Source: Anaerolineae bacterium (GTDB lineage: Bacteria; Chloroflexota; Anaerolineae; Promineifilales; Promineifilaceae). From it: 35,590 nucleotides of DNA. Position 1 is the stretch's first letter. Each line of letters begins with the position of its first letter. The position numbers and the translations under genes are program-made. The DNA lies in NCBI GenBank assembly GCA_023384415.1, contig JAHDWJ010000010.1, forward strand, positions 123,657 through 159,246, written 5' to 3'. Below are positions 8,570-18,004 of the stretch, one piece after another. The notes below the pieces were generated by a model that saw only the letters and a program-made list of their open reading frames with translations, was not told the origin of the DNA and searched no databases.

Positions 8570-9871
8570 TCAATTTAGAATGGTGGCTAATGGTTCTTCG
8601 ACGGGCAAGCCATACGCGGCCGCCAGCAGTTCAATCGGATGAATGGTGGGTACACCGGTCCCATGGGTAATTTGCCAGCGGCAGGTCTCACTATCACACA
8701 CCGCTGCTGGCCCATTGACATGCTGCACAAAAGCAAACAATGGCTGACCTACGGCCATGGCAATCTCATATTTCTCTGTTTTGTACCCATACGTCCCGGC
8801 AATGCCACAGCAGGCCGCCTGGCTTTCTACAATTTGCAGCTCAGGAATGAGGTGCATGATCTCCAGGCTGGGCTGACCAAGACGGTGGGCCCGGTATTGA
8901 CAGGGTGAATGGTACGCTAACTGCAAGGGAATAGGCCGTAAATTTTCTGTTTTTAGCTCCCCAGCTTCCCAGAGATACAGTAAAAATTCATGTAAGTCAA
9001 AGGTGTTGGCCGCCAGCAGCCGGGCGTCATCGCTGTAGAAATCGAGTAGCTCTGGGGCTTCTTCCTTGAGAGTAAGGGTGCAGCTGGTGGAGGTGCCAAC
9101 AATGACGTACCCCTGTTTGACGTACCCCACCAGCTTGTCAATATTGTTTTGGTGATAGTTCCGTGCGGCCGCGAACTCCCCATTTGACAACAAAGGCAGC
9201 CCGCAGCAGTTCTGCGCCGGCAGCAGCACCTCAAACCCATTCGCTTCCAGCACCTGCACCGCCGCCTTGCCTACGCGAGGTTCATAATATTCGGTGGCAC
9301 ATCCCCGGAAATAGACGACCTTCTTCTCAGAAAGGTAGCGGTTTTTACGGCTATTAAACCAGCGGCTAAATTTCTGGCTGGAGAAGCGGGGCAGTGGAGC
9401 TTCGGCGGCAATGCCCAATGTTTTTTCCGCCAGCCACCGGCTGATCGAATTGTTCAGAGCCAAATTAGCCAGCGGGGCTACTGGCTGCCCCACCTGCCCC
9501 AACAGTTCTGAACGAGCCAGGAGATTATTTCGCAGCCGCTTTACCGGGCCAACTTTGGCTTCATTAACCAACGTTTCGCGGGTGCGGGCATTGATTTCGG
9601 CGATTTTGACCCCGGTAGGGCAGACCATGTTACACACCCGACAGCCGCTGCAATAATCCACCGAATGGTCTGGTGTTTCCTGTTTTGGCTGGCGGAAGCG
9701 GCCGGCCTGGGGGGCTTCATATTTCGGGCCGGGAAACAGATCCGTTACCGCCGCCACCGGGCAGGCAGTGACACAGACATTGCATTTAATGCAATTATCC
9801 AGGGTCAACTCCACCGGCCTGGGGCCATGGGGTTCAAGGGTGATCTGTGCTTCCCAAATTGGTTTGTTCAT
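8570..9871 (-). CDS. glpC: Anaerobic glycerol-3-phosphate dehydrogenase subunit C
   Basis: A 433-residue iron-sulfur subunit that anchors the GlpAB dehydrogenase and passes electrons to the quinone pool. Two ferredoxin-type clusters are visible: CIKCNVCVTACP (residues 27-38) and CSGCRVCNMVCP (near 74-85). Two cysteine-rich CCG domains follow, marked by the CCG in AQNCCGLPLLS and the ACCGIAGTYG segment. The arrangement and length match GlpC and the wider lactate/heterodisulfide-reductase relatives; gene context with glpA and glpB makes GlpC the best name. It is separated from glpB by a small two-gene cassette on the opposite strand. How it is transcribed is therefore unclear: read-through from glpB or its own promoter in the 70-bp gap. 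Confidence 0.9.
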   Translation of the reverse strand: MNKPIWEAQITLEPHGPRPVELTLDNCIKCNVCVTACPVAAVTDLFPGPKYEAPQAGRFRQPKQETPDHSVDYCSGCRVCNMVCPTGVKIAEINARTRETLVNEAKVGPVKRLRNNLLARSELLGQVGQPVAPLANLALNNSISRWLAEKTLGIAAEAPLPRFSSQKFSRWFNSRKNRYLSEKKVVYFRGCATEYYEPRVGKAAVQVLEANGFEVLLPAQNCCGLPLLSNGEFAAARNYHQNNIDKLVGYVKQGYVIVGTSTSCTLTLKEEAPELLDFYSDDARLLAANTFDLHEFLLYLWEAGELKTENLRPIPLQLAYHSPCQYRAHRLGQPSLEIMHLIPELQIVESQAACCGIAGTYGYKTEKYEIAMAVGQPLFAFVQHVNGPAAVCDSETCRWQITHGTGVPTIHPIELLAAAYGLPVEEPLATILN

Positions 9872-9887
9872 GCCAGAGTTCTCACAC

Positions 9888-9917
9888 TGTCAAACTTACT
9901 TTATTTTGTACTATAAT
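9888..9917 (+). promoter_or_regulatory. Probable promoter of the small two-gene cassette
   Basis: TGTCAA (9888-9893) and a perfect TATAAT (9912-9917) are 18 bp apart, followed by AGGAG six bases before the ATG at 9942. The -35 box is weak, the -10 box strong. Confidence 0.6.
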
Positions 9918-9941
9918 TCAGTTATCGAATAGGAGTGCTGT

Positions 9942-10292
9942 ATGTCCTTAAGTGGTAAGTGGTGGACAGTTTATGACCGTGATGGCAATCCCATCTACTT
10001 GACACACGAACGTTGGTCGCATATTGTTGATCTCGACAATCATTCTGAAATGATGGCTTACAAGAATCAGTTGAAATCTGTGATTCGTAAAGGTCACCGC
10101 CAACAAGAACCACTTAATCCACGAAAATATCGCTATACGTTAGCTTTCGATGATCTACCAGATGATTTTGCCCATATCGTTGCTATAGTTTTGTTCGGTT
10201 TTGATGTTGATCCAGTTGGTCACACTATCCCAAACAACTTTGTCGCCACCGCTTTTATGAAAACCATTACAGCAAAGGGTATAAAACGATGA
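9942..10292 (+). CDS. Small basic protein, candidate toxin of a toxin-antitoxin-like pair
   Basis: A 116-residue protein with no signal peptide or membrane segment. It begins with a WWTVYDRDGNPIYLTHERW segment, then SHI and a basic middle (KSVIRKGHR), and ends AIVLFGFD...NNFVATAFMKTI. The pattern of an early Thr-His-x-x-Trp-x-x-His-Ile followed by a late Thr/Ala-Phe strand resembles small RelE/BECR-fold RNase-like proteins (DUF4258 and relatives). I cannot assign a family firmly. It has its own TATAAT promoter and AGGAG site. Its stop overlaps the start of the next gene (ATGA), and that gene carries a DUF2283 domain, a family often found beside such proteins. The base composition is clearly more AT-rich than the glp genes around it. 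Confidence 0.6.
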   Translation: MSLSGKWWTVYDRDGNPIYLTHERWSHIVDLDNHSEMMAYKNQLKSVIRKGHRQQEPLNPRKYRYTLAFDDLPDDFAHIVAIVLFGFDVDPVGHTIPNNFVATAFMKTITAKGIKR

Positions 10293-10660
10293 GCCAAATA
10301 CCAGGTTACTCATACGATAAGGAAGCAGATGTCCTCTATATTTCCTTCGCCCCTGATGAGAAAGCAACCGCCGCTGTAGAGTTAAATGAGAATATTTTGC
10401 TCCGCTTCAACCGCACAAATAAACGGGTGATTGGCTTGACTCTGATGGATTTTTCTGTCTTGGTGCAGCTGACCCGTTTAGGGCCACGTAATTTTCCGCT
10501 TACTGGTCTACTTGATCTTGATCCTGAGTGGCAGGAGATAGTCATTGATCTCATTACTTCGCCCCCTGTTAATCAGTTTCTTCATGTATCCAGTTATACT
10601 CCTTCTCTTGTCGAAATGGTGCCTATCACATCGGTTTCTCGTCCACCTATTGCCGTTTAG
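10289..10660 (+). CDS. DUF2283 domain protein, candidate antitoxin partner
   Basis: A 123-residue protein. Residues 7-55 match the DUF2283 pattern: YDKEADVLYISF, then a VELNENILLRF strand, then NKRVIGLTLMDFS. The tail of about 65 residues is unassigned. Translation is coupled to the preceding gene by an ATGA overlap. At its 3' end the stop overlaps the convergent glpB stop by 4 bp, so the cassette fits tightly between glpB and glpC. The function as an antitoxin is inferred from pairing alone; DUF2283 proteins are generally uncharacterised. Confidence 0.7.
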   Translation: MSQIPGYSYDKEADVLYISFAPDEKATAAVELNENILLRFNRTNKRVIGLTLMDFSVLVQLTRLGPRNFPLTGLLDLDPEWQEIVIDLITSPPVNQFLHVSSYTPSLVEMVPITSVSRPPIAV

Positions 10661-11973
10661 TGGGGCTGGCCACGATTACCGCCCTGTGCCAGATAATTGC
10701 TGATTACCAATTGTCCAACGGTATACCCTGTGGTAAGGGCAATTCCTTCAAAAGAGCGTTCCCGGATTGCTTCGGCGTGGGCCAGGGTGGTGCCGGCAGC
10801 GTATAGGTTAGGGTAAATGGGCTGGTTTTCCCCATTTACTGGCTGAAATATGTGGTTGACGCGGATACCGGATTGGTAAATGGGATGGCCGCCCGGGTCG
10901 AGAAAATCTTGTTTGAACCAATCCAGACGGCTGTGAGGCAGGGTGATGGGTAGATTAAAGACGACTTCGCGGCCGCGTCCCGCATAATCAGTCACAATCC
11001 CGCCACCTAAAATCCCTCCTGTAGCCAACACAAACTGATCTGCCCGATGCGGCCGCGGCCGCCCGGCATTCTCTGTTACCACCTGCATTAGCCGGTCATC
11101 CGCACACTCCGCTCTGACTACTTCCAGCCCGTCATACACCTCACCTCCGGCCTGACGGATCGCCTTGAGCAAAATATGGTGCAGCCGTATCCCCGCTACC
11201 GAAGGGGGTAACCCAGGAATCTCAAACACCCGGCGGCCGAGCTTTTCTTCTAACTCCTGATGAATGGCGGCCGCGTTATCCAGCCCCAACACCGCCGGAA
11301 ACCCAAGCCGTTCTGCTTTGTCTAGCGCTGGTGAAGCTGCTAGCTGCTTCTTCAACCGCTGCACCATTTCGGCCCGGAAATCCGATTGCTCCATGAGCCG
11401 GGCCAGGGTCATAGGGTAGTTAAAATGACGTGCCTGCAATGCCGGCATCTCTAACAGTAACCCCTGGGCCGGAATCCCCTGCTGCGTCAGGTTGGCGGCG
11501 ATGAGATGAGGATAGAAATCTACGGTGTCGGCAAAACCCACAATCAGCATCGGCGCGGTGGAACGGCCATCGCCAGCACTCATTGTTTGGGGGGCCAGGC
11601 AGGTGGGGCGCAGGGCCCCGGCGGCCGTAGGGATGAGCCAGTTTTGTTCCAGGGAGCCGTGAAGGGGGTACGCGGCCGCCTGGCATAACGTTTGTAAAGC
11701 GGTTAATGCTTCGGCAATTTTCTCCAAACCGGTCAGAGCGTAAGGGTGGTGCGGTTCATTGGCGATGAGCAGCCGCAGCCTTTCCAAAGGCACTTCCACC
11801 GGCTGCTCGTTGCTGAGGGGGTAATACCCCAGCACATCAATACAGCCGCTGTGCCAGTGGGTAGCTCCCCAGCCTTTGCTGAGGATACGGACGCGCCGGG
11901 TAGATGACGCGGCCGCCTGCCACCCCGCCACTAGCCCTGCCAACCCTGCGCCGATAATGAGAATATTGCTCAC
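10657..11973 (-). CDS. glpB: Anaerobic glycerol-3-phosphate dehydrogenase subunit B
   Basis: A flavoprotein subunit of the GlpABC complex, about 438 residues. An N-terminal Rossmann dinucleotide site is present (ILIIGAGLAGLVAG), and near the C-terminus the FAD-binding closure NLYAAGTTLAHAEAI. I chose the GTG at 11973 because an AAGG site lies six bases upstream and the protein then begins directly at the Rossmann strand; a longer reading from a TTG at 11991 is possible. The 73-bp gap to glpA holds a fragment of the AAAAATTCG/GCCACGAA repeat family. The stop overlaps the stop of the convergent DUF2283 gene by 4 bp. Confidence 0.87.
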   Translation of the reverse strand: MSNILIIGAGLAGLVAGWQAAASSTRRVRILSKGWGATHWHSGCIDVLGYYPLSNEQPVEVPLERLRLLIANEPHHPYALTGLEKIAEALTALQTLCQAAAYPLHGSLEQNWLIPTAAGALRPTCLAPQTMSAGDGRSTAPMLIVGFADTVDFYPHLIAANLTQQGIPAQGLLLEMPALQARHFNYPMTLARLMEQSDFRAEMVQRLKKQLAASPALDKAERLGFPAVLGLDNAAAIHQELEEKLGRRVFEIPGLPPSVAGIRLHHILLKAIRQAGGEVYDGLEVVRAECADDRLMQVVTENAGRPRPHRADQFVLATGGILGGGIVTDYAGRGREVVFNLPITLPHSRLDWFKQDFLDPGGHPIYQSGIRVNHIFQPVNGENQPIYPNLYAAGTTLAHAEAIRERSFEGIALTTGYTVGQLVISNYLAQGGNRGQPH

Positions 11974-12046
11974 GTTAACCCTTGTCCACAAATGACCCGA
12001 ATTTTTCTTGTTTCGCGCCCATTTCGTGGCTAAATAATGTTCCTGG

Positions 12047-13672
12047 CTACCCGTGCGGCTGCGTCATCTCCGTACCTGGCTCATACATTTTAGGACCGAG
12101 GCGAGACGCTTTTTCGCCGGGCAAATGATCTACATTGAGAACGCTGAGATAAATCAACTCATCCAGTCGTTCCTGTTTAAGCTGCGATCCCCATAGCACC
12201 GGCATCAACCCCTTCCAGCGCTCTTGCAAAAAATCACGCAGGGTGACATTGGTCGTTTCCACCGGGGTTTGTTTGAGGCTGTGCCACATCCCGGCCACCC
12301 GCAGGGTACAGAACCCACCCTGGCATGGCCCCATGCCCAAACGCACATCCCGGCGCACATCGTCAATCGTTTTAGCCTGCCCCTGGACAATAGCCCGCTC
12401 TACATCTTGTTTGGTGGCTAGTTCACATTCACAAATCAGTTCCCCAAACCCTTTTTCTGCTTCGGCACGGGCCAGCCGTGCTCCCAGAGTATGGTATTGG
12501 TGGTGCGGTTCAAAACCTGGTAAATGGGGCAAAACTTCTTCGGCGGTGCGGCACTCTCGTTGAGTATTGAGCTTTTCACACACCCGGTCTACAGTCACCT
12601 GAGCCATTTGCCGGTAGGTAGTCCATTTCCCCCCGGTGATGGTGATGAAGCCGGAAACCCCGTCTCGTTTCTCGTGGTCGAGCAAGGTATAGGCGCGGGT
12701 CACGTCCCGGGTATCGGCAACGGCAGTTTCCTGGTACAGCGGCCGCACCCCCGCCCAGGCCCGCAGCATCCGCATATTTTTTAACCCTGGAATGAGTTTC
12801 TCCCCCTCATCCAGCATATGCTGCACTTCCCACGGCTCAATGGCAAAATGCTCTGGGTCCGGCACCCGCACATCAGTAGTCCCAATTACGGCCACCGTAT
12901 GAATAGGAACGATAATATCCCCATCCGCCGGCATCTTGCACCGGTTGACAACCGTATTGAGAACCCGGTGGTTAATCGCCACCATCGTTCCCTTACCAGC
13001 CATCACCCGCACCTCAACCCCTATGGTCCCAGCTATCTGCCCCGCCCAGGCCCCAGAGGCGTTTACCGTCATATCGGCATAAATGGTCACATCTTCATCA
13101 TGGACCAAATCATGGCATACCGCGCCGATCACCTTATCCCCCTGGCGCAGTAGATGTTTCACTTCATGGTAGGTCAAAATGTGCGCCCCATGCAGGCGGG
13201 CCGATTCCCCTACACATTGGGTGGCCAGAAAAGAGTCGGCTGAGCCATCTGGTACGCGGAAGCAGCGGCTAATTTGCGGGTTGAGCAGCGGCTCTTCCCG
13301 CAGCATCTGAGCGATGCTGATTTCTTCACAGGGGACACCGGTGGCCTGGCAGCCGGCCATAAATTTGTCACCAAACGCCGGGTCATCCCAGGGGGTAGCG
13401 ACAAAAAAACCGCCGGTATCTTCCAGGCAATGGGGCATTATGCGGCGGAGAATGCGATTCTCTTCAATGCATTCTTCCGCGGCTTTGGGGTCTTTGACGA
13501 CGTAGCGGCCGCCGCTGTGCAGCAAGCCGTGATACCGTCCTGTTGTGCCGTGAGTCAGGTCCCGTTTTTCCACCAGGACACATTGAAACCCACGCAAGGC
13601 CAAATCTTGCCCAACCCCAGCACCCGTCGCCCCGCCACCGATGACGAGAACTTCGGTTTGCATGGTACGCAT
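12047..13672 (-). CDS. glpA: Anaerobic glycerol-3-phosphate dehydrogenase subunit A
   Basis: The catalytic FAD subunit that oxidises glycerol 3-phosphate to dihydroxyacetone phosphate, about 541 residues. The Rossmann motif LVIGGGATGAGVGQDLALRG is near the N-terminus and is followed by the typical GlpA/GlpD RYHGLLHSGGRYV segment. The C-terminal region carries a BFD-like [2Fe-2S] site (CEC... GPCQGGFC), which separates GlpA from the aerobic GlpD. The open frame extends to 13729, but that part lies in an inverted-repeat element and reads as low-complexity sequence. ATG 13672 (or 13663, MQTEVLV) is the more likely start; neither has a good Shine-Dalgarno site. Confidence 0.92.
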   Translation of the reverse strand: MRTMQTEVLVIGGGATGAGVGQDLALRGFQCVLVEKRDLTHGTTGRYHGLLHSGGRYVVKDPKAAEECIEENRILRRIMPHCLEDTGGFFVATPWDDPAFGDKFMAGCQATGVPCEEISIAQMLREEPLLNPQISRCFRVPDGSADSFLATQCVGESARLHGAHILTYHEVKHLLRQGDKVIGAVCHDLVHDEDVTIYADMTVNASGAWAGQIAGTIGVEVRVMAGKGTMVAINHRVLNTVVNRCKMPADGDIIVPIHTVAVIGTTDVRVPDPEHFAIEPWEVQHMLDEGEKLIPGLKNMRMLRAWAGVRPLYQETAVADTRDVTRAYTLLDHEKRDGVSGFITITGGKWTTYRQMAQVTVDRVCEKLNTQRECRTAEEVLPHLPGFEPHHQYHTLGARLARAEAEKGFGELICECELATKQDVERAIVQGQAKTIDDVRRDVRLGMGPCQGGFCTLRVAGMWHSLKQTPVETTNVTLRDFLQERWKGLMPVLWGSQLKQERLDELIYLSVLNVDHLPGEKASRLGPKMYEPGTEMTQPHG

Positions 13673-13674
13673 AA

Positions 13675-13746
13675 TAGTGATTAGTGTATTCGTGTATTTG
13701 GGTATTGGGAGTGCCAATAACAAATACACGAATACACCAATATACT
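13675..13746. repeat. AT-rich inverted repeat between glpK and glpA
   Basis: Arms of about 26 nt (GTGTATTCGTGTATTTG with its complement CAAATACACGAATACAC, plus an inner TATTGG/CCAATA pairing) surround a GGGAGTG centre. It belongs to the same family as 1744-1796 and 3770-3843, and is the best-preserved copy. It occupies the whole gap between glpK and glpA. Confidence 0.75.
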
Positions 13747-13753
13747 TTAGTTG

Positions 13754-15259
13754 TTAGTCAACCCAATCAAACGTCTTAGTCACAGCTTTCTTCCACTTGG
13801 CGTACAGATCAGTGCTGGCATTGCTGCCTTCGGTGGGTTCCCAGGTGTGATCCATGCCCCAGTTGGCCCGCATTTCGTCCGTGTTTTTCCAGAAACCAAC
13901 TGCCAGACCGGCGGCATAAGCTGCGCCCAGGGCGGTCGTTTCGGCTACTTTCGGACGGACCACCGGCACAGCCAATACGTCAGATTGGAACTGCATGAGG
14001 GTGTTGTTGAACACCATCCCGCCATCTACTTTTAGAGCGGTCAGCGGTACACCGGAGTCGGCATTCATAGCATCCAACACTTCACGGGTCTGGTAAGCGG
14101 TGGCTTCCAGGGCAGCACGGGCGATGTGCCCTTTGGTGACATAACGGGTCAAGCCAACAATGGCCCCACGGGCATCGGAGCGCCAGTAGGGGGCAAAAAG
14201 GCCAGAGAAGGCGGGGACGAAATAAACACCACCGTTATCTTCTACTGATTTGGCATAATCTTCGATATGGGGGGAGAAATCAAAGAATTTCAGGTTATCA
14301 CGGAGCCATTGCACTAAGGCCCCGGTGATAGCGATGGAACCTTCGAGGGCGTAGACGGCGGGTTCATCGCCAAATTTGTAGCACAGGGTGGTGAGCAAGC
14401 CGTTTTTAGAAGGTACCGCGCTGGTGCCGGTGTTGAGGATCATAAAACAGCCGGTGCCGTAGGTGTTCTTGGCTTCACCAGGGCTGAAACAGGCCTGGCC
14501 GACAGTCGCCGCTTGTTGATCGCCCAGGTCGCCGCTGACGGGAATGCTGCCCCCGAATGGCCCATCGGCCAGGGTCCGACCATACACCGCTGAAGAGGAG
14601 CGAACTTTGGGCAGCATGTTCATGGGAATCCCCATAGTGGCGCAAATGTCCGCGTCCCAGTCGAGGGTTTCCAGGTTCATCAACATGGTGCGGCTGGCAT
14701 TGGTGACATCAGTGACATGGGCCCCGCCGTTGGGTCCGCCGGTTAAATTCCAGATAACCCAGGTGTCAATGTTGCCAAAAACGGCATTGCCGGCTTCGGC
14801 GGCTTCGCGTACCCCAGGGACGTTATCAAGTACCCAGCGCACTTTAGGGCCGGAGAAATAGGTGGCTAAGGGCAGCCCCACTTTAGCCCGGAAGCGGTCT
14901 TGACCGCCATCTTTGGCCAGCTCATTGCAGATTTTGTCGGTGCGGGTGTCTTGCCAGACGATGGCATTGTAGTACGGTTTACCAGTGGTTTTGTCCCATA
15001 CGACGGTGGTTTCGCGTTGGTTGGTAACGCCTACGGCGACAATATCATCGGCGGTGAGGCCAGCGTTGGCCATGGCCCCTTTGACGACATCCTGGGTGCG
15101 GGCCCAAATTTCCATGGGGTCGTGTTCAACCCAACCGGCCTGGGGATAAATCTGTTTGTGTTCCAGCTGATGGATTCCGACAGGTTCGCCGGAATGGTTG
15201 AAGATCATACAACGGGTACTGGTTGTACCCTGGTCAATCGCAGCAACATATTTGCTCAT
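13754..15259 (-). CDS. glpK: Glycerol kinase
   Basis: A 501-residue FGGY-family kinase that converts glycerol and ATP to glycerol 3-phosphate. The N-terminal phosphate loop is DQGTTSTRC, the QTNQRET-type segment reads [14 protein letters not shown], and the C-terminal domain has [16 protein letters not shown]. The length is exactly that of well-studied glycerol kinases. A GGAGG site precedes the ATG. It lies between dhaL and glpA, so the locus holds both routes into triose phosphates: GlpK-GlpABC and the DHA kinase. It contains none of the GCGGCCGC octamers that are common in its neighbours. Confidence 0.97.
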   Translation of the reverse strand: MSKYVAAIDQGTTSTRCMIFNHSGEPVGIHQLEHKQIYPQAGWVEHDPMEIWARTQDVVKGAMANAGLTADDIVAVGVTNQRETTVVWDKTTGKPYYNAIVWQDTRTDKICNELAKDGGQDRFRAKVGLPLATYFSGPKVRWVLDNVPGVREAAEAGNAVFGNIDTWVIWNLTGGPNGGAHVTDVTNASRTMLMNLETLDWDADICATMGIPMNMLPKVRSSSAVYGRTLADGPFGGSIPVSGDLGDQQAATVGQACFSPGEAKNTYGTGCFMILNTGTSAVPSKNGLLTTLCYKFGDEPAVYALEGSIAITGALVQWLRDNLKFFDFSPHIEDYAKSVEDNGGVYFVPAFSGLFAPYWRSDARGAIVGLTRYVTKGHIARAALEATAYQTREVLDAMNADSGVPLTALKVDGGMVFNNTLMQFQSDVLAVPVVRPKVAETTALGAAYAAGLAVGFWKNTDEMRANWGMDHTWEPTEGSNASTDLYAKWKKAVTKTFDWVD

Positions 15260-15274
15260 GGGAAACCTCCAGGT

Positions 15275-15345
15275 AACTTATGAATTAGGAATTAGGAATT
15301 ATGAAAGGTTGAGTCTTCATCATTCATCCTTCATAATTCATCCTT
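15275..15345. repeat. GAATTAG/TTCAT inverted and direct repeats between dhaL and glpK
   Basis: Three near-direct GAATTAG words end in GAATTATGAA, whose complement TTCATAATTC follows about 35 bp later. This decayed, low-complexity repeat fills the short dhaL-glpK gap. Confidence 0.5.
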
Positions 15346-15976
15346 GATTTTCTAGGCTGTCTAATAAGGCTTGTAAGATAAGATGGGATGAGGTGGCTCC
15401 GGGATCTTGATGGCCGATGGAGCGTTCACCCAGGTAGCTGGCCCGACCTTTGCGGGCTTGTAGGGGGATGGTATCGTCTCGTCCTTTGGCTGCGGCCGCG
15501 ACAGCAGTTTCGACGGCGGCATGGATCGAACTCCCGTTATCCAAAGCGGCACGTAGGGCGAGAACGGCCGGGAGCAGGGCATCATACATCGTTTTGTCTT
15601 GAAGCTGCGGCCGCCCCCGCTGCACAACCCCGTCTACACCAGATTGGAGTAGGGTATACAGATCATCACCGGATAACTCTTGCTTAGCGGCCATGGCTGT
15701 ACCGGCACGCATAAAAAAAGTGCCATACAGCGGGCCACTGGCCCCACCGACACTGGACATGAGAGTCATGCCTGTTGTCTTCAGAATCGTACCAATATCT
15801 GTGTCCGCTACGCTCGGCAATTTTTCCAGCACTTTCGTAAACCCCCGACTCATGTTGATACCATGATCGGCGTCACCGATGGGTGAATCTAATTGGGTCA
15901 GGTAATCTTTGTTTTCCTGAATGACCGCAGTTATTTTTTCCAACCAGGTGACAATTTCGGCTTTTGTTATGGCCAT
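15338..15976 (-). CDS. dhaL: PTS-type dihydroxyacetone kinase, ADP-binding subunit DhaL
   Basis: A 212-residue all-helical nucleotide-binding subunit. DhaL holds ADP tightly, is re-phosphorylated by DhaM and phosphorylates DHA bound to DhaK. The metal-binding aspartates are in SPIGDADHGINMSRG (residues 27-41), and the nucleotide-capping loop SSVGGASGPLYGTFF is near residue 75. The C-terminal DPGATSSHLIL is also typical. The length equals that of E. coli DhaL. A GGAG site precedes the ATG. It follows dhaK, with about 100 bp of repeat-like DNA (GCTAAC/GTTAGC words) in the gap. Confidence 0.95.
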   Translation of the reverse strand: MAITKAEIVTWLEKITAVIQENKDYLTQLDSPIGDADHGINMSRGFTKVLEKLPSVADTDIGTILKTTGMTLMSSVGGASGPLYGTFFMRAGTAMAAKQELSGDDLYTLLQSGVDGVVQRGRPQLQDKTMYDALLPAVLALRAALDNGSSIHAAVETAVAAAAKGRDDTIPLQARKGRASYLGERSIGHQDPGATSSHLILQALLDSLENQG

Positions 15977-16073
15977 AATAGTTCTCCAAAGTTAGCTGTT
16001 GGCGGCTGACGCTGGCCATTAGCGGTCGGCATCACCCCACCGCTAACTTTGCCCACGGCTAACTGCTCACTGA

Positions 16074-17144
16074 TTATGCTCCCCAACGCAAACCGGGAGT
16101 TTTCACCGGGGCATCCCAATATTTGAGGATTTCATCATCTGCTTTGAGCAGGGTGATGGAGAACCCTTGCATTTCCAGGGAAGTGATATAGGGGCCAACA
16201 AGGTTGCGGACGATTTTTAACCCTTTGGCTTCACAGACCTGGGCCAGTTTACGATAAACAGCATATAGCTCGGAGACAGGTGTGCCCCCCATACTGTTGA
16301 CGAAGGCAATGACCTCATCTCCCGCCTGGAACGGATCATCGGTGAGGGTTTTCTCAAACCATTCCCCTTTATCGTTGTCCCATTCACGGACAGTGCGGGT
16401 GTAGGCGCCATCGTCAATAATGGCCAGGGCGACCATTTCAGTGATTTCGTCAGCGGTTTTCATTTTGTATCGTTCGCGGCCGGGTTCGCCGTGAATGCCG
16501 ATACCAAACTCAAACTCATCGTCGCCCAGGTCAAAGGTAGGTTTACCTGCCGCTGGAACGGTGCAAGAGGTGAGGGCCATGCCGAAGCTGCGGCCGTATT
16601 GGTTGACTTTGCGGGCCAGGTCGGCACATTGTTGCAGGTTGTATCCATCTTCGGCGGCCGCGCCGACGATTTTCTCAATTAAGACAGTGGTGCCGACGCC
16701 ACGGCGGCCGGCCGTATACAGACTGTCTTTCACGGCCGCATCATCATCTACCAGAATAGATTGCACCTGAATGCCATCCCCGTGGGCTAACTCCGTAGCC
16801 GTCTCAAAATTGAGAACGTCGCCGGTGTAATTTTTCACCAGAAAGAGAACGCCAGCCCCACCATCTACGGCTTTGGCGCATTCATACATCTGATCTGGGG
16901 TGGGTGAGGTGAACACTTCACCGGGGCAGGCTCCATCTAACATGCCTACCCCCACAAAACCACCGTGCATTGGCTCATGGCCGCTACCTCCACCAGAGAC
17001 GAGAGCGACTTTGCCTTTAACCGGGGCATCGGCGCGGACCACGTATTTGGGATCGTAGTTGATGCGGAGTTCTGGGTGTGCGGCCGCCATCCCTTCCAGC
17101 TGCTCTTTGACAACATCATCTATGGCGTTAATCAGTTTCTTCAT
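16074..17144 (-). CDS. dhaK: PTS-type dihydroxyacetone kinase, substrate-binding subunit DhaK
   Basis: A 356-residue subunit that binds dihydroxyacetone covalently through a hemiaminal to a histidine, for phosphorylation by DhaL. The glycine-rich [13 protein letters not shown] is near residue 50 and the active-site His lies in [12 protein letters not shown] near 215. I chose ATG 17144 ([10 protein letters not shown]), giving 356 residues as in E. coli DhaK, with a GGAG site upstream. The frame stays open to 17225, but that extension lies in a hairpin. It follows glpF and precedes dhaL. The partner DhaM is at the far end of the same locus. Confidence 0.95.
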   Translation of the reverse strand: MKKLINAIDDVVKEQLEGMAAAHPELRINYDPKYVVRADAPVKGKVALVSGGGSGHEPMHGGFVGVGMLDGACPGEVFTSPTPDQMYECAKAVDGGAGVLFLVKNYTGDVLNFETATELAHGDGIQVQSILVDDDAAVKDSLYTAGRRGVGTTVLIEKIVGAAAEDGYNLQQCADLARKVNQYGRSFGMALTSCTVPAAGKPTFDLGDDEFEFGIGIHGEPGRERYKMKTADEITEMVALAIIDDGAYTRTVREWDNDKGEWFEKTLTDDPFQAGDEVIAFVNSMGGTPVSELYAVYRKLAQVCEAKGLKIVRNLVGPYITSLEMQGFSITLLKADDEILKYWDAPVKTPGLRWGA

Positions 17145-17195
17145 AATGACTGGCTCCTTGATTGTTAAGAGGTTAAAAATGGTGATGCGTGATGA

Positions 17196-17232
17196 GGGAT
17201 GCGTGATGTGTACCCAACGCATCACGCATCCC
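17196..17232. repeat. Perfect 13-bp inverted repeat between glpF and dhaK
   Basis: GGGATGCGTGATG and CATCACGCATCCC flank an 11-nt loop. The arm word GATGCGTGATG is also repeated directly just downstream on the transcript side. It could stabilise or attenuate the glpF message; no T-run follows on the minus strand. Confidence 0.65.
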
Positions 17233-17256
17233 TTTAATCTATGGTTTGTTTAGAGC

Positions 17257-17958
17257 TTAAAGCAGCAAGAACACACCGGCGATAACGCCACCGATGATGG
17301 GGGCGACGACGGGAATCCAGCCATACCCCCAGTCAGAGTCACCCTTGCCGGCGATGGGCAGCAGTTGGTGGGCCAGGCGGGGGCCTAAGTCACGAGCAGG
17401 GTTAATGGCGTATCCGGTTGGGCCACCCAGAGAGAGACCAATCCCCCAGACCAGCGCAGCTACCAGGAACGGCCCCAGGCCGTCAGTAACCGCCCCAGAG
17501 AAGATGGCATGAACGCCAACGAGCAGCACGAAAGTGCCGATGATTTCCGTGACAATGTTAGTTCCGGTGTTGCGGATAGCTGGTCCGGTGGAGAAAACGG
17601 CTAACTTCAGGCCCTGATCTTTTGTCTCAGCCCAGTGAGGTAGATAAGCCAACCAGACAATGACGGCTCCAATGAAGGCCCCAATGATTTGGGCAGCAAT
17701 AAAGCTGAGATTGCTAAAATCGCTGTCCCGAATGGCAAAACCGATGGTTACGGCCGGGTTAATGTGCGCCCCAGGGCTGCCAAAGGCTTGGGCTGTAAAT
17801 ACACCCACCATCACGGCAAAGGCCCAGCCTGTGGTTATGACGATCCAGCCGCCGTTTTGGCCTTTGGATTTATTCAACAGGACATTGGCAACGACCCCAT
17901 CACCTAAGATAATGAGCATCATGGTTCCGAGTAGTTCACCCATAAATGGACTGTTCAT
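17257..17958 (-). CDS. glpF: Glycerol uptake facilitator (aquaglyceroporin)
   Basis: A 233-residue, six-helix membrane channel of the MIP family. Both pore motifs are intact: AHINPAVTIG and YAINPARDLGPR. The Asp after the second NPA-Arg is the usual mark of glycerol channels as against strict water channels. It lets glycerol (and probably DHA) cross the membrane for the kinases encoded downstream. An AAGGAGA site lies just before the ATG. It is the first structural gene after the regulator and a 400-bp control region. Confidence 0.95.
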   Translation of the reverse strand: MNSPFMGELLGTMMLIILGDGVVANVLLNKSKGQNGGWIVITTGWAFAVMVGVFTAQAFGSPGAHINPAVTIGFAIRDSDFSNLSFIAAQIIGAFIGAVIVWLAYLPHWAETKDQGLKLAVFSTGPAIRNTGTNIVTEIIGTFVLLVGVHAIFSGAVTDGLGPFLVAALVWGIGLSLGGPTGYAINPARDLGPRLAHQLLPIAGKGDSDWGYGWIPVVAPIIGGVIAGVFLLL

Positions 17959-18004
17959 GGTTTCTCTCCTTAATTCTCAATTGGTTGTGGAATGAATAAA
18001 CAGG

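Noticed and set aside
13673..13729. N-terminal extension of GlpA (MYLLLALPIPK...).
   Set aside because: It is encoded by the arm of an inverted-repeat element and has no counterpart in the GlpA family.
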